Source: a virus. From it: a stretch of 21,925 nt of DNA. Under the pieces are notes generated by a model. It did no database searches, was not told the origin of the DNA, and saw only the letters and a program-made list of their open reading frames with translations. The position numbers and the translations under genes are program-made. Where the stretch lies: positions 1 through 21,925 of the IMG/VR virus record IMGVR_UViG_3300017769_000151; one strand, 5' to 3'. Below are positions 10,509 to 19,600 of the stretch, piece after piece (position 1 is the stretch's first letter; each line of letters starts with the position of its first letter).

Positions 10509-10861
10509 CACCTTGCATAGGTATATGCACATTAAAGAATGATGTATGCATAGGATGCAATAGAACAATAGAAGAAATTAAAGAGGCATATGAAAATAGC
10601 ATGGCATTAAAAAAATCACAGAGGTCATTAGTTGCGTGGGGAAAACAAAAATGGAGAACCAAATCAGGTAAACCTTCTACACAAGGGAGTAAGGCAACTG
10701 GTGAACGTTATCTACCTGAAAAAGCGATTAAGGCTTTATCTGACAGTGAATATGCCTCCTCTACGGCTGCTAAACGAAAAGCGACTAAGCGAGGTAAACA
10801 ATTTTCTAAACAATCCTCTAAGACGGCAAAAAAAACATCAAGATTTCGTAGATTCAGCTAA
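10490..10861 (+). CDS. DUF1289 cysteine motif fused to basic TGERYLPEKA domain (123 aa)
   Basis: A 123-residue two-part protein. Residues 8-35 hold a DUF1289 motif: C9-x3-C13-x6-C20-x2-C23 in PCIGICTL and VCIGCNRTIEEI, a likely Zn or Fe-S binding knuckle common in Proteobacteria. Residues about 50-123 form a basic domain (KWRTKSGKPSTQGSKATGER, then YLPEKAIKALSDSEY), with a Lys/Arg tail, of a kind I associate with marine phage small proteins. I chose the ATG at 10490. An in-frame TTG lies five codons earlier. It overlaps the membrane-anchored gene by 19 nt. The joining of the two parts in one phage protein is unusual to me. The function is unknown. Confidence 0.75.
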   Translation: MDRETLTPCIGICTLKNDVCIGCNRTIEEIKEAYENSMALKKSQRSLVAWGKQKWRTKSGKPSTQGSKATGERYLPEKAIKALSDSEYASSTAAKRKATKRGKQFSKQSSKTAKKTSRFRRFS

Positions 10862-10908
10862 AGTAAAAGAGCAACTAAGACTTGCAAGAATGCAGGAGAA
10901 AATAAAGA
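10862..10908 (+). other. Short gap before the holin
   Basis: 47 bp between the DUF1289 fusion and the holin ATG. It holds the holin ribosome binding site (AGGAG). An overlapping frame continues through the gap, but it looks like a by-product of the A-rich coding sequence. Confidence 0.5.
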
Positions 10909-11301
10909 ATGATACAGGCACTAATAGGACCACTCGCAAATCTCGCAGGAACGTGGTTTCAAAACAAAGTAGAAAAAACAAAAGCCGATGGTCTCGCTAA
11001 AGTAGCTGAAGCAAAGGCAAGAGCAACAGTAGCAGAGAAAGTAGCAGCAGGTGAAATTGCATGGGAAGGCAAAATGGCAGATGCCACTAATGATAGCTGG
11101 AAAGATGAGTTTGCCTTAGTTGTCCTACTAACTCCTGCAATTTTAGTTTTTATTCCGGGCATGACAGAATATGTGGAACATGGATTTAGTATATTGGCAA
11201 CTTTACCAGAGTGGTATCAGTACCTCTTATATATCGCAATTAGTGCGTCATTTGGGATTAAGGGTGTCGGACAAGCAGCTAAGATGTTCAAAAAGAAGTA
11301 A
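10909..11301 (+). CDS. Holin, GTA three-transmembrane type
   Basis: A 130-residue protein that matches the GTA holin (three-helix) family. It has an amphipathic N-terminal segment (MIQALIGPLANLAGTWFQNK), a charged Ala-rich helix (30-60), then WKDEFALVVLLTPAILVFIP (about 64-83) and a second span (YQYLLYIAISASFG, about 103-116), with a Lys-rich end. The conserved WKDE and the strong span after it are typical. Holins form holes in the inner membrane at the lysis time and let the endolysin reach the wall, and the endolysin here has no signal sequence. AGGAG lies about 10 nt upstream. The 3' end overlaps the NifU-like gene. Confidence 0.85.
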   Translation: MIQALIGPLANLAGTWFQNKVEKTKADGLAKVAEAKARATVAEKVAAGEIAWEGKMADATNDSWKDEFALVVLLTPAILVFIPGMTEYVEHGFSILATLPEWYQYLLYIAISASFGIKGVGQAAKMFKKK

Positions 11302-11567
11302 TGTCTGATACAGAACAAAAGATAAATAAAATAATAGTAGAGTCTATATTACCTAGTGTTCAGATGCATGGTGGACACGTAGAGTTACAATCTTTCAAAG
11401 ATGGTATAGCAACAGTATTTTTAAGTGGTGCGTGTAGTGGATGTGCAATGTCCACACAAACATTAAAGATGGGGATAGAAAATATGTTAAAGTATTATAT
11501 ACCTGAAGTATTAGCAGTTGAGGGTATTGAAGACCCTAATTCTACAGTGAGTCCATATTACCAATGA
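11301..11567 (+). CDS. NifU-like Fe-S cluster protein
   Basis: An 88-residue protein matching the NifU C-terminal domain. It has the family helix (NKIIVESILPSVQMHGG), a beta hairpin (ELQSFKDGIATVFLSGAC) and the CSGC motif (Cys45 and Cys48) that binds a [4Fe-4S] cluster for transfer to apoproteins, followed by helix TQTLKMGIENMLK. Length and core look complete for a stand-alone domain. It overlaps the holin stop (TAATG) and precedes the endolysin promoter. Phage copies are seen as auxiliary genes and might support Fe-S enzymes during infection. Its place inside the lysis region is curious. Confidence 0.9.
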   Translation: MSDTEQKINKIIVESILPSVQMHGGHVELQSFKDGIATVFLSGACSGCAMSTQTLKMGIENMLKYYIPEVLAVEGIEDPNSTVSPYYQ

Positions 11568-11578
11568 CATTAAAAGCC

Positions 11579-11607
11579 TTGACATATTTAAAATTATCTG
11601 CTATAAT
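11579..11607 (+). promoter_or_regulatory. Rightward consensus sigma-70 promoter before endolysin and packaging genes
   Basis: TTGACA (11579-11584), a 17-bp spacer and TATAAT (11602-11607): an exact consensus. The predicted start near 11614 gives a leader of about 70 nt to the endolysin ATG at 11683. The leader contains a 12-codon frame (11640-11678) that may be a leader peptide. The CTGC just before the -10 also occurs at the other rightward promoter. Confidence 0.85.
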
Positions 11608-11639
11608 TTGCAGGATAGGTAATTATTTTTGGCATCTAC

Positions 11640-11678
11640 ATGTCAAAGAAGTACGTAAGAACCAAACAAGAAGATTAA
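11640..11678 (+). CDS. Possible 12-residue leader peptide before the endolysin
   Basis: A short frame (MSKKYVRTKQED, then TAA) in the leader of the endolysin transcript, ending 4 nt before the endolysin ATG. It has no clear ribosome binding site, so it may be a chance frame. If translated, it could couple to the endolysin start, which has a weak site of its own. Confidence 0.2.
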   Translation: MSKKYVRTKQED

Positions 11679-11682
11679 TATA

Positions 11683-12138
11683 ATGAATTTAGTTACACTA
11701 CAAAATGAAATAGCCGAAGATGAAGGAATAAAATACGAATTATATTTATGTTCAGAATCGCATTTGACCGGGGGAATAGGGCATTTGATTACTGAATGGG
11801 ATACTGAATATTACGATAAGCCTGTAGGAACAAAAGTACCTAACGAACAAGTTAATGAATGGTTTGAGAATGATATACAAGTATCTATAAAAGACTGTAA
11901 ATCTTTGTTTAGTAACTTTGATAACTTACCTGAAGATATACAACATGTATTAATAAATATGTCATTCCAATTAGGGAAGCCTCGTTTATCCAAATTTAAA
12001 AAGATGATCGCTGCCGTAGAGAATGAAGACTATCCTGAAATGGCAGAGCAGATGGAGGACTCACGTTGGTACAAACAAACAACCAACAGAGCACAGCGTT
12101 TAATAGACAGAGTTATAACACAAGGAATACCACATTGA
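11683..12138 (+). CDS. Endolysin, T4-lysozyme type (GH24)
   Basis: A 151-residue muramidase that cuts the N-acetylmuramic acid to N-acetylglucosamine bond of peptidoglycan. The catalytic motif lies at E14, x8, C23, x5, T29, inside a stretch reading LTGGIGHLI, matching E11, D20 and T26 of T4 lysozyme with Cys at the Asp place. Later, LINMSFQLGKPRLSKFKKM and the NRAQRLIDR end match the family's C-terminal lobe. No signal peptide or anchor is present, so export depends on the holin. It follows the exact-consensus promoter with only a weak AGAAG ribosome binding site. The next gene's TTG start overlaps its stop. Confidence 0.92.
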   Translation: MNLVTLQNEIAEDEGIKYELYLCSESHLTGGIGHLITEWDTEYYDKPVGTKVPNEQVNEWFENDIQVSIKDCKSLFSNFDNLPEDIQHVLINMSFQLGKPRLSKFKKMIAAVENEDYPEMAEQMEDSRWYKQTTNRAQRLIDRVITQGIPH

Positions 12139-12500
12139 GTAGAGAATTAACTGAAAGACAAAAAAAGTTTCTAGAAGTTTTGTTTGAAGAAGCAGGTGGC
12201 GATGTTGTACAAGCAAAACTATTAGCAGGATATTCTGAGCACTCTGCAACTTCCTCTATTGTTGCATCAATGAAAGATGAAATCATGGAAGCTACTCAAA
12301 TGTATATGAGTAGGAATGCTCCGAAGGCAGCAGTGGCTATGGTGAGTGGAGTTGATGAACCTACACAACTCGGTATAAGAGATAGATTATCTGCTGCTAA
12401 AGAATTGTTAGACAGGGTAGGTTTAACTAAAACTGAAAAGGTTCAAGTGGAAGCATCAGGTGGAGTGATGTTGCTACCACCAAAACAGAGTGATGGATAG
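12135..12500 (+). CDS. Terminase small subunit (probable)
   Basis: A 121-residue protein I take to be the terminase small subunit that recognises phage DNA. The N-terminus (LTERQKKFLEVLFEEAGGD, then VVQAKLLAGYSEHSA) is a helix-turn-helix of the type found in small terminases, followed by an alpha-helical region suited to ring assembly (about 50-95) and an acidic-to-polar tail. The start is TTG at 12135, overlapping the endolysin TGA, with AAGGA 8 nt upstream. The frame extends further upstream but has no better start. It is followed by a second DNA-binding-type gene and then by the large subunit. Confidence 0.7.
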   Translation: MSRELTERQKKFLEVLFEEAGGDVVQAKLLAGYSEHSATSSIVASMKDEIMEATQMYMSRNAPKAAVAMVSGVDEPTQLGIRDRLSAAKELLDRVGLTKTEKVQVEASGGVMLLPPKQSDG

Positions 12501-12894
12501 AAGTTTAGGTAAGTGGAAGTTACCACAACCCACAGATTTAAAAGATGAAGAACAAAAAGATTGGATACAGATACCACGTATAGCAAGAACTATACCTTTT
12601 GGTTACACAATTAATGAAGAGGATAATGAGTTACTTGATCCTGTGCCTTATGAACTAGAAGCTATAGACTTAGCTAGAAAATATGTAAAACAATATTCAT
12701 ATCGTGAGGTAGCTAATTGGCTAACAACAAAAACAGGCAGAGAGATATCTCACGTGGGATTAAGAAAAAGATTAATGCATGAGCAACAACGTAAGAACCA
12801 AGCTAGAACTCTTAGAAAATGGTCCGAGTATGCCAAGAAAGCAATCCAAAAAGCGAAAGCGATTGAAGAAGGCAGAACAGGAGCAAAAGCCTAA
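12490..12894 (+). CDS. Helix-turn-helix protein between terminase subunits (134 aa)
   Basis: A 134-residue protein. Residues about 65-95 (YVKQYSYREVANWLTTKTGR then EISHVGLRKRL) look like a resolvase-type helix-turn-helix that binds DNA. The N-terminal half (IPRIARTIPFGYTINEEDN) is a conserved-looking segment, and the C-terminus is a basic helix (WSEYAKKAIQKAKAIEEG). It overlaps the small terminase gene by 11 nt and the large subunit start by 65 nt. I associate this arrangement with marine phages. It may assist packaging-site recognition. That role is inferred from position. Confidence 0.75.
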   Translation: MMDRSLGKWKLPQPTDLKDEEQKDWIQIPRIARTIPFGYTINEEDNELLDPVPYELEAIDLARKYVKQYSYREVANWLTTKTGREISHVGLRKRLMHEQQRKNQARTLRKWSEYAKKAIQKAKAIEEGRTGAKA

Positions 12895-14332
12895 AATAAA
12901 AATTGCAGATGACATAGAAGATGTTCCTATAGCAGAACAAAATGTTATCTTTAAACCAAATGAAGGACCTCAAACAGAGTTTCTTGCAGCTTCTGAAAGA
13001 GAAGTATTATATGGTGGCAGTGCAGGTGGTGGCAAAAGTTATGCCATGTTAGCAGACCCACTACGTTATATGGGTCATCCATCATTCAGTGGTTTGTTAC
13101 TGCGACATACAACAGAAGAATTAAGAGAACTTATATTTAAGTCAAAAGAATTATATCCTCAAATATGGAAGGGGATCAAGTGGTCGGAAAGAAAGATGCA
13201 ATGGGAAGCACCATCAGGTGCAAGACTATGGATGTCTTATCTAGACAGAGATGATGACGTTCTAAGATATCAAGGTTTAGCCTTTAGTTGGATAGGCTTT
13301 GATGAGCTAACACAATGGGCAACACCCTATTCGTGGAACTACATGAGGTCAAGACTTCGTTCTACTGCTCCTGATTTACCTGTCTATATGAGAGCAACAA
13401 CGAACCCCGGAGGTCCGGGACATCAGTGGGTCAAGAAAATGTTTATTGACCCTGCACCTTATGGAAAGACTTTTGATGCCACAAATATTGAGACAGGACA
13501 GGTTCTGCAGTATCCTAGCAACCACAAAAAAGCAGGTGAAGCACTATTTAGAAGAAGATTCATACCTGCTAGGTTATCTGATAATCCGTATCTCTCAAGT
13601 CAAGGTGATTATGAAGCAATGCTTCTATCCTTACCTGAACAACAAAAGAAGCAGTTGCTTGAGGGCGATTGGGATATTAAAGAAGGTGCTGCTTTTACTG
13701 AGTTTAATAGAGATATTCATGTTGTTGAACCTTTTTCAATTCCAAGAAATTGGGTTAAGTTTAGGTCTTGTGACTATGGTTATGGTTCTTATAGTGGTGT
13801 GTTGTGGTTTGCTGTTTCTCCAGACGAGCAGATTATTGTATATAGAGAGTTGTATGTTTCTAAAGTCCTTGCCACAGATTTGGCAGATATGATACTAGAA
13901 CTAGAAGCTGAAGATGGAACTATGAAGTATGGAGTTTTAGATAGCTCTCTTTGGCATAAACGTGGTGACACAGGTCCTTCTTTGGCAGAACAAATGATAC
14001 AAAGAGGATGTCGTTGGAGACCATCAGATAGAAGTAAAGGCAGTCGTGTAGCAGGTAAGAACGAAATACATAGACGATTGCAGATAGATGATTTTACAGA
14101 ACAACCACGAATGGTGTTTTTTAACACATGTACAAATGCTATATCACAACTACCTGCCATACCTTTAGATAAAAGAAACCCTGAAGATGTGGACACTAAG
14201 GCAGAAGATCATATTTACGATGCGTTAAGATATGGTATTATGTCAAGACCTAGATTTAGTATATTTGACTATGACCCTGTAGGTAGACCATCGCAAGGTA
14301 TGCCTATAGCAGACTCAACTTTTGGATATTAA
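12830..14332 (+). CDS. terL: Terminase large subunit
   Basis: A 500-residue DNA packaging motor with ATPase and nuclease domains. ATPase: Walker A GGSAGGGKS (62-70), Walker B AFSWIGFDEL with D158 and catalytic E159, and coupling motif RATTNPGG (188-195). Nuclease (RNase H fold): SCDYGYG with D315, VLDSSLW with D371, and a third acidic site in AEDHIYDALRYG (459-469). The N-terminal 25 residues are Lys-rich and variable. I chose ATG 12830; a longer frame opens at 12779 with no better signal. The start overlaps the helix-turn-helix gene. It pairs with the small subunit and docks on the portal to fill the capsid. Confidence 0.95.
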   Translation: MPRKQSKKRKRLKKAEQEQKPKIKIADDIEDVPIAEQNVIFKPNEGPQTEFLAASEREVLYGGSAGGGKSYAMLADPLRYMGHPSFSGLLLRHTTEELRELIFKSKELYPQIWKGIKWSERKMQWEAPSGARLWMSYLDRDDDVLRYQGLAFSWIGFDELTQWATPYSWNYMRSRLRSTAPDLPVYMRATTNPGGPGHQWVKKMFIDPAPYGKTFDATNIETGQVLQYPSNHKKAGEALFRRRFIPARLSDNPYLSSQGDYEAMLLSLPEQQKKQLLEGDWDIKEGAAFTEFNRDIHVVEPFSIPRNWVKFRSCDYGYGSYSGVLWFAVSPDEQIIVYRELYVSKVLATDLADMILELEAEDGTMKYGVLDSSLWHKRGDTGPSLAEQMIQRGCRWRPSDRSKGSRVAGKNEIHRRLQIDDFTEQPRMVFFNTCTNAISQLPAIPLDKRNPEDVDTKAEDHIYDALRYGIMSRPRFSIFDYDPVGRPSQGMPIADSTFGY

Positions 14333-14333
14333 A

Positions 14334-16487
14334 ATGGCAGAAGAAAATAATGAAATAATGATTGAAGATGATGCAATAGCATTAGAAGATACAGATGATC
14401 CTGTAATCGCTGATGCAGGTGTAAATGGCATCATACCTTTTGTTCAAGAACGATATGACAGAGCAGAAGATTACAGAAGAAATGATGAAGAACGATGGTT
14501 ACGTTCATATACAAATTACAGGGGGATATACGGAAGTGATGTTCAATTTACTGAAGCAGAAAAGTCTAGAGTATTTATCAAAGTTACCAAAACCAAAACT
14601 CTCGCAGCTTACGGACAAATTGTTGACGTATTATTTGCAGGTAACAAATTTCCTATTAGCGTTGAGCCAACGATTTTACCCGAAGGTGTACTTAAAGATG
14701 TTAGCTTTGATCCGAAAGAGCCTGAAGAGTTGCGTGGCAGGGGTCAAGAAACTTCTCCGTATGGCTTTGAAGGTGATGGACAAGATTTTCCAAAAGGTGC
14801 TACCGAAAAAAGTTTACTTGAAGGTCTTGGACCTCTTCAAGAAAAACTAGAAGGTATTGAAGGATTAAAAGGTGAAACAGGTAAAACTCCCACATCAATA
14901 ACATTTAGTCCATCTATGGTGGCTGCGAAAAATATGGAGCAAAAGATAATGGATCAGCTTCAAGAGTCAGGTGCTACTAAGCAATTAAGAAGCACTGCTT
15001 TTGAAATGTCCTTGTTTGGTACAGGGGTTATGAAGGGTCCTTTTGCTATAGATAAAGAATATCCTAATTGGGATGATGAGGGTGAATACAATCCTAAATT
15101 TAAAACAGTTCCTTCCACATCACATGTATCTGTTTGGAACTTTTATCCTGATCCTGATGCTAATAACATGGATGAAGCACAGTATGTTATTGAGAGACAC
15201 AAGATGTCTAGATCACAACTGCGTTCACTAAAAAAGAGACCTTACTTTAGATCAAGCGTTATAGATCAAGTAGTTGAGTCAGGAGAATCTTATGTTAAAA
15301 AGTATTGGGAAGATGACTTGTCTGACTACGCACCTGAACATGGTGTATATCGCTTTGAGGTATTAGAATATTGGGGTATGTGTGACACACAACTTCTAGT
15401 AGATAATGAAGTAGAGATACCTGATGAGTTAAAAGACTTTGATGAGTTACAAGCTAATATATGGATTTGCGATGGTAAATTAATAAGAATGGTTCTTAAT
15501 CCTTTCAAACCTGCAAAGATACCATATATGGCAGTTCCTTATGAGCTAAATCCGTACTCTTTCTTTGGTGTAGGTATAGCAGAAAATATGGATGACACAC
15601 AAACTTTAATGAATGGTTTTATGAGAATGGCAGTAGATAATGCAGTATTATCAGGAAACCTGCTCATAGAAGTAGATGAAACTAATTTAGTTCCGGGACA
15701 AGACTTATCTGTGTATCCGGGTAAAGTGTTTAGAAGACAGGGTGGTGCTCCGGGACAGGCTATATTTGGCACTAAGTTCCCAAACGTATCAAATGAAAAC
15801 ATACAGTTATTTGATAAAGCTAGACAATTAGCAGATGAAAGTACAGGATTACCATCATTTGCTCATGGTCAAACAGGAGTGACAGGGGTGGGTAGAACTG
15901 CTTCAGGTATATCAATGCTTATGAATGCAGCTTCAGGAAGCATTAAGACTGTTATAAAAAATGTAGATGACTATTTACTGCGACCATTAGCAGAGGGTTT
16001 CTTTAGATTTAATATGCAGTTTGACTTTAGTCCTGAAATAAAAGGGGACTTAGAAGTTAAAGCTAGAGGCACAGAAAGTCTAATGGCAAACGAAGTTAGG
16101 TCACAGAGATTGATGCAATTCTTGCAAGTATCATCTAATCCTGCATTAGCACCTTTTGCAAAGTTTCAGTATATCATACGTGAGATAGCAAAATCTATGG
16201 ACTTAGACCCTGATAAAGTTACCAACAATATGGATGAGGCAGCAATTCAGGCAGAGCTTATGAAAGAATTTCAAGCTCCTGCACCTGAAGGACAACCTCA
16301 ACAACCACCTGCAGGAGCAGACCCAAGTGATCCTACAGGAGCAGGTGGAGCAACTATAGGAACAGGTCAAGCACCTATTCCGGGTGAACAAGGATTTACA
16401 GGAGTACCTCAAGATAGTGGACAAGCAAATACTCAACAAGCTCAAGCCGATGGTGGGCAACAACCACCAATGGGAGGCATTCAGTAA
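14334..16487 (+). CDS. Portal protein
   Basis: A 717-residue portal, the dodecameric ring through which DNA enters and leaves the capsid and on which the terminase docks. Recognisable parts are the N-terminal helix-rich region (FVQERYDRAEDYRRNDEERW, about 34-53), the clip or wing strand region (RFEVLEYWGMCDTQL), NPFKPAKIPYMAVPYELNPY and FFGVGIAENMDDTQTLMNGF, and a stem-like segment (GVGRTASGISMLMNAASGSI). The C-terminal 80 residues are Gln/Pro/Gly-rich and probably disordered. It fits a long portal of the podovirus or marine-phage kind. ATG 14334 follows the terminase stop by one base. Its 3' end overlaps the next small gene. Confidence 0.92.
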   Translation: MAEENNEIMIEDDAIALEDTDDPVIADAGVNGIIPFVQERYDRAEDYRRNDEERWLRSYTNYRGIYGSDVQFTEAEKSRVFIKVTKTKTLAAYGQIVDVLFAGNKFPISVEPTILPEGVLKDVSFDPKEPEELRGRGQETSPYGFEGDGQDFPKGATEKSLLEGLGPLQEKLEGIEGLKGETGKTPTSITFSPSMVAAKNMEQKIMDQLQESGATKQLRSTAFEMSLFGTGVMKGPFAIDKEYPNWDDEGEYNPKFKTVPSTSHVSVWNFYPDPDANNMDEAQYVIERHKMSRSQLRSLKKRPYFRSSVIDQVVESGESYVKKYWEDDLSDYAPEHGVYRFEVLEYWGMCDTQLLVDNEVEIPDELKDFDELQANIWICDGKLIRMVLNPFKPAKIPYMAVPYELNPYSFFGVGIAENMDDTQTLMNGFMRMAVDNAVLSGNLLIEVDETNLVPGQDLSVYPGKVFRRQGGAPGQAIFGTKFPNVSNENIQLFDKARQLADESTGLPSFAHGQTGVTGVGRTASGISMLMNAASGSIKTVIKNVDDYLLRPLAEGFFRFNMQFDFSPEIKGDLEVKARGTESLMANEVRSQRLMQFLQVSSNPALAPFAKFQYIIREIAKSMDLDPDKVTNNMDEAAIQAELMKEFQAPAPEGQPQQPPAGADPSDPTGAGGATIGTGQAPIPGEQGFTGVPQDSGQANTQQAQADGGQQPPMGGIQ

Positions 16488-16632
16488 TTATGTTGATGCT
16501 CTAGTTGGGCAACATCATAAAATATTAGAACAAGCAGATAATGATATTATCATGTATCGTTCTCAAGGTGCAGTAGCATCTTTGAAGAAACTTAAATTAC
16601 TTAGGGATGAAGTTTTAAAGAATGTCAGTTGA
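16450..16632 (+). CDS. Small helical protein after portal (60 aa)
   Basis: A 60-residue helical protein (HQWEAFSNYVDALVGQHHKI, then ILEQADNDIIMYRSQGAVA and LKKLKLLRDEVLKNV) overlapping the portal 3' end by 38 nt in another frame and the next gene by 11 nt. The heptad-rich composition suggests a coiled coil or helical hairpin. I believe small proteins of this type follow the portal in marine phages, but the role is unknown. I chose ATG 16450, as it starts the region that looks globular; the frame can extend to 16384. No clear ribosome binding site, so expression would rely on coupling. Confidence 0.6.
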   Translation: MVGNNHQWEAFSNYVDALVGQHHKILEQADNDIIMYRSQGAVASLKKLKLLRDEVLKNVS

Positions 16633-19600
16633 AACTAGAAGAAAAGAAAGAGAGCCTAAAACGGAGACTGAAAAGGCTCTGATGGCTCAAAAGACAAAAG
16701 AAGGTTTACAGGGTTTAGCAATAGGTCCTGTAACAGGTCTTCTTGGTCTACCTTCTGATATAATAGATTTAGCAAACATGGCAAACGATGCTATAGCTAA
16801 ATATGGTGCAGATACAACTATCGCACAATTCTCAAAGTTAATAAAGCCACAGTTAGATGCAGTGCAAGAAAAGTATGGTAGAGATGCTTTTGATAAAGGA
16901 TTCACAGAATTAACAGGTATAAAATCTGATCCAACTAGACCTGCACAGTTTTTAGGTGAATTAGTATCTTTAGGGGGTGTAGCTAAAACAGGTGTAAAAG
17001 GTGCTAAACTAGTTGGTGAAACTATATCCGATACCTACAAAGGTGCTAAAAAGTTATTTGAAGATTCTACTCTGCCACCACCTGATAATTTAGCAGCACA
17101 AACTGTAGGTGCAACCAAACCTGTAGATCAACTTGAGCAAACAAAAAAACTGTTAGATAAAGAAAAAGCAATAACTACAGAAGCACCTAATATTATACCA
17201 CCTGACGAATTTATAAATGCTCCTAAAACAACTAGAATGAGCATGGCAGGAAATAGAACTCCTACAGGTAAGCAACAGATTACAAAGTATAGGGAGTTAG
17301 ATAAAACAAAAAAATATAATCCTGATGAACTATTTGAAATGACAGGTGTGTATAAAGGATCAGATGGTGAGTTTAGATGGGAAATAGATACTACAGATGC
17401 AGAGTTAAAAGGTCTTAATATAATAAAAAATGCAAAAGATGGAGATGCTGTAGCTCTTTCTAGTATATTAAAGTTTGACAGATTATATCAAGAATATTTT
17501 GAGCCTTTAAAAGTTAGAAAATTATTATCTAGATATAACTATAAACCTATGAAAAATGTATCTGTTGTACTACGAAAAGGGACAGATGAAGATGGAAGGG
17601 CATTAGCTGCTTACACTCCATCTAGTGATGTGATAACTTTATACACAGACAGAATATATAATGCTACACTTGATGCTGCAAATAAGGCTCAAGATTTTAA
17701 AAATATAGATAAACTATACGAGTATCAACTAGAAAGCACGTTACTTCACGAAATACAACATGCTATTCAAGGAAGAGAAGGATTTACAAGAGGTAGTGCT
17801 ACACAAAATTTTATACGTTCTGGTTATGAACAAGATATAAAAACTAATAATGAATTATTGGATCAGTCTTACTTTCGGTTTTTTAATGAATTTGAATCTG
17901 AAAATGCATTAACAGGTTTATCAGGTAGAGATAGATTAGATAAAGTATCTAACTATGTTAAACTAGCATTTGAAGAAAATCCTAACCTTAGTGATGGTGC
18001 TATAAATTCTATAATTAAAGCAGAGATTAGAAACTTAGATAGAGCAGGTGTAGGTTTATCAAGCGTAAAAAAAGAGCAAGTTCTTAGGTCTTACTTTTCA
18101 AATATTCAACGTCATTATAAAAACAAAAAAATATTAGATGATGAATATGACACTGCTTATAAAAGCTACAGAGATGTATATGGCGAAAAAGAGGCGAATC
18201 TTGTACAAAAAAGATTTGAGGAAAGGCGTAATTTAAGAGCATTAATGTCTATGGATACAGGACAAGCAACAAAGTCTGACATAGAAAAAGTGCAAAAAGA
18301 AATGCGTCAAAAATCACCCCCGTCTGACATGATGGGATTGACTCGTTCAGAACGAGAAAGACAAGATGTTTTAGCAAGAACTGACCCCATAACAGGTAAG
18401 GTTAAGCGTAAAGTATCTATAAAAAATTTAGCAAAAGGTGGAGACATGAAAAAACAAATGGACTTATTTCAAGAAGGTGGACTCAAAGATGAAGGTGGTA
18501 CAGTAGACCCTGTATCAGGAAACGATGTTCCACCGGGTTCTACACAAGAAGAAGTGAGAGATGACATACCTGCACAGTTAAGTGAAGGAGAGTTCGTGTT
18601 TCCTGCAGACGTAGTGAGATTCATAGGTCTTGAAAAGTTGATGACGTTAAGACAGGAAGCTAAAGCAGGACTCAAGCGTATGGAAGAGATGGGTCAGATG
18701 GGTAACAGTGATGAAGCCACCTTACCTGATGACATGCCTTTTACTATAGATGACCTTGACATGGAAGACGAACAGGAGTATAATCAAGGTGGAGTTGTAC
18801 GGGCACAAGCAGGAACATTTGTAGCTCCGGGAGCAGGTATAACGACAACACCTTCTCAGTTTACAGGACAAGCATTACCATCTGCAACGAATATACCTAA
18901 TTATGTAGCACCTAACATACCACCCCCTGCACCTGCACCTCTAGGTGGGTTCAGACCTTTAACAACATCTGCACAAACAGGGCAACAGAATATGGGAACA
19001 ACACCTACCTTTCAGACATTGATAGGCAGAAGACCCGGACAGTATGACGAATTTCGTGAATATGTTAACGAAGCAGGTATGAAGCTACAGATACCATTCA
19101 AAGATGGACAACCTATATATCCAATACCTGAAGGTTATACCTTTGTAGACCCTGAAGAAGAAAAAGTGGTAGACCCTAAAGTTACAGATGTAAAACCACA
19201 AACAACTAGAGTTACAGAAGAAAGTGGCGATGATGGTGGAGATGGAAGTAAAACATCTGCAGTTGATTTAACAGGTGCTCCTCTATCTTACAAATCTATA
19301 TTTGATATGGATAAACTAGATACTGCATTAAAGGACATTGCCTTTGGACAGTTGAACCTATTTGATTTAAAAGGTGCAACTATGAGAGGTATAACAGGTA
19401 ATGTAGATATTAATAATGTGACACTAGAGTTTCAAAAAGAGGTTATGGGTAAATTTAAAGATAATCTGGTGAATAAATACGGACAAAATTTTAATTTAGC
19501 TAGTATGAATGATATTGAAAGAAATAGTTTAGCAGAATCTCTTAATAAATCATCTGACATGGTTAAAAACGTATTAACAGATTCAAATGATAATCCTCTA

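Noticed and set aside
10632-11000. A 122-residue plus-strand frame across the DUF1289 fusion, the gap and the holin start
   Set aside because: It overlaps two better-supported genes in another frame, lacks a ribosome binding site, and its Lys/Arg/Ser-rich content looks like a by-product of the A-rich sequence.
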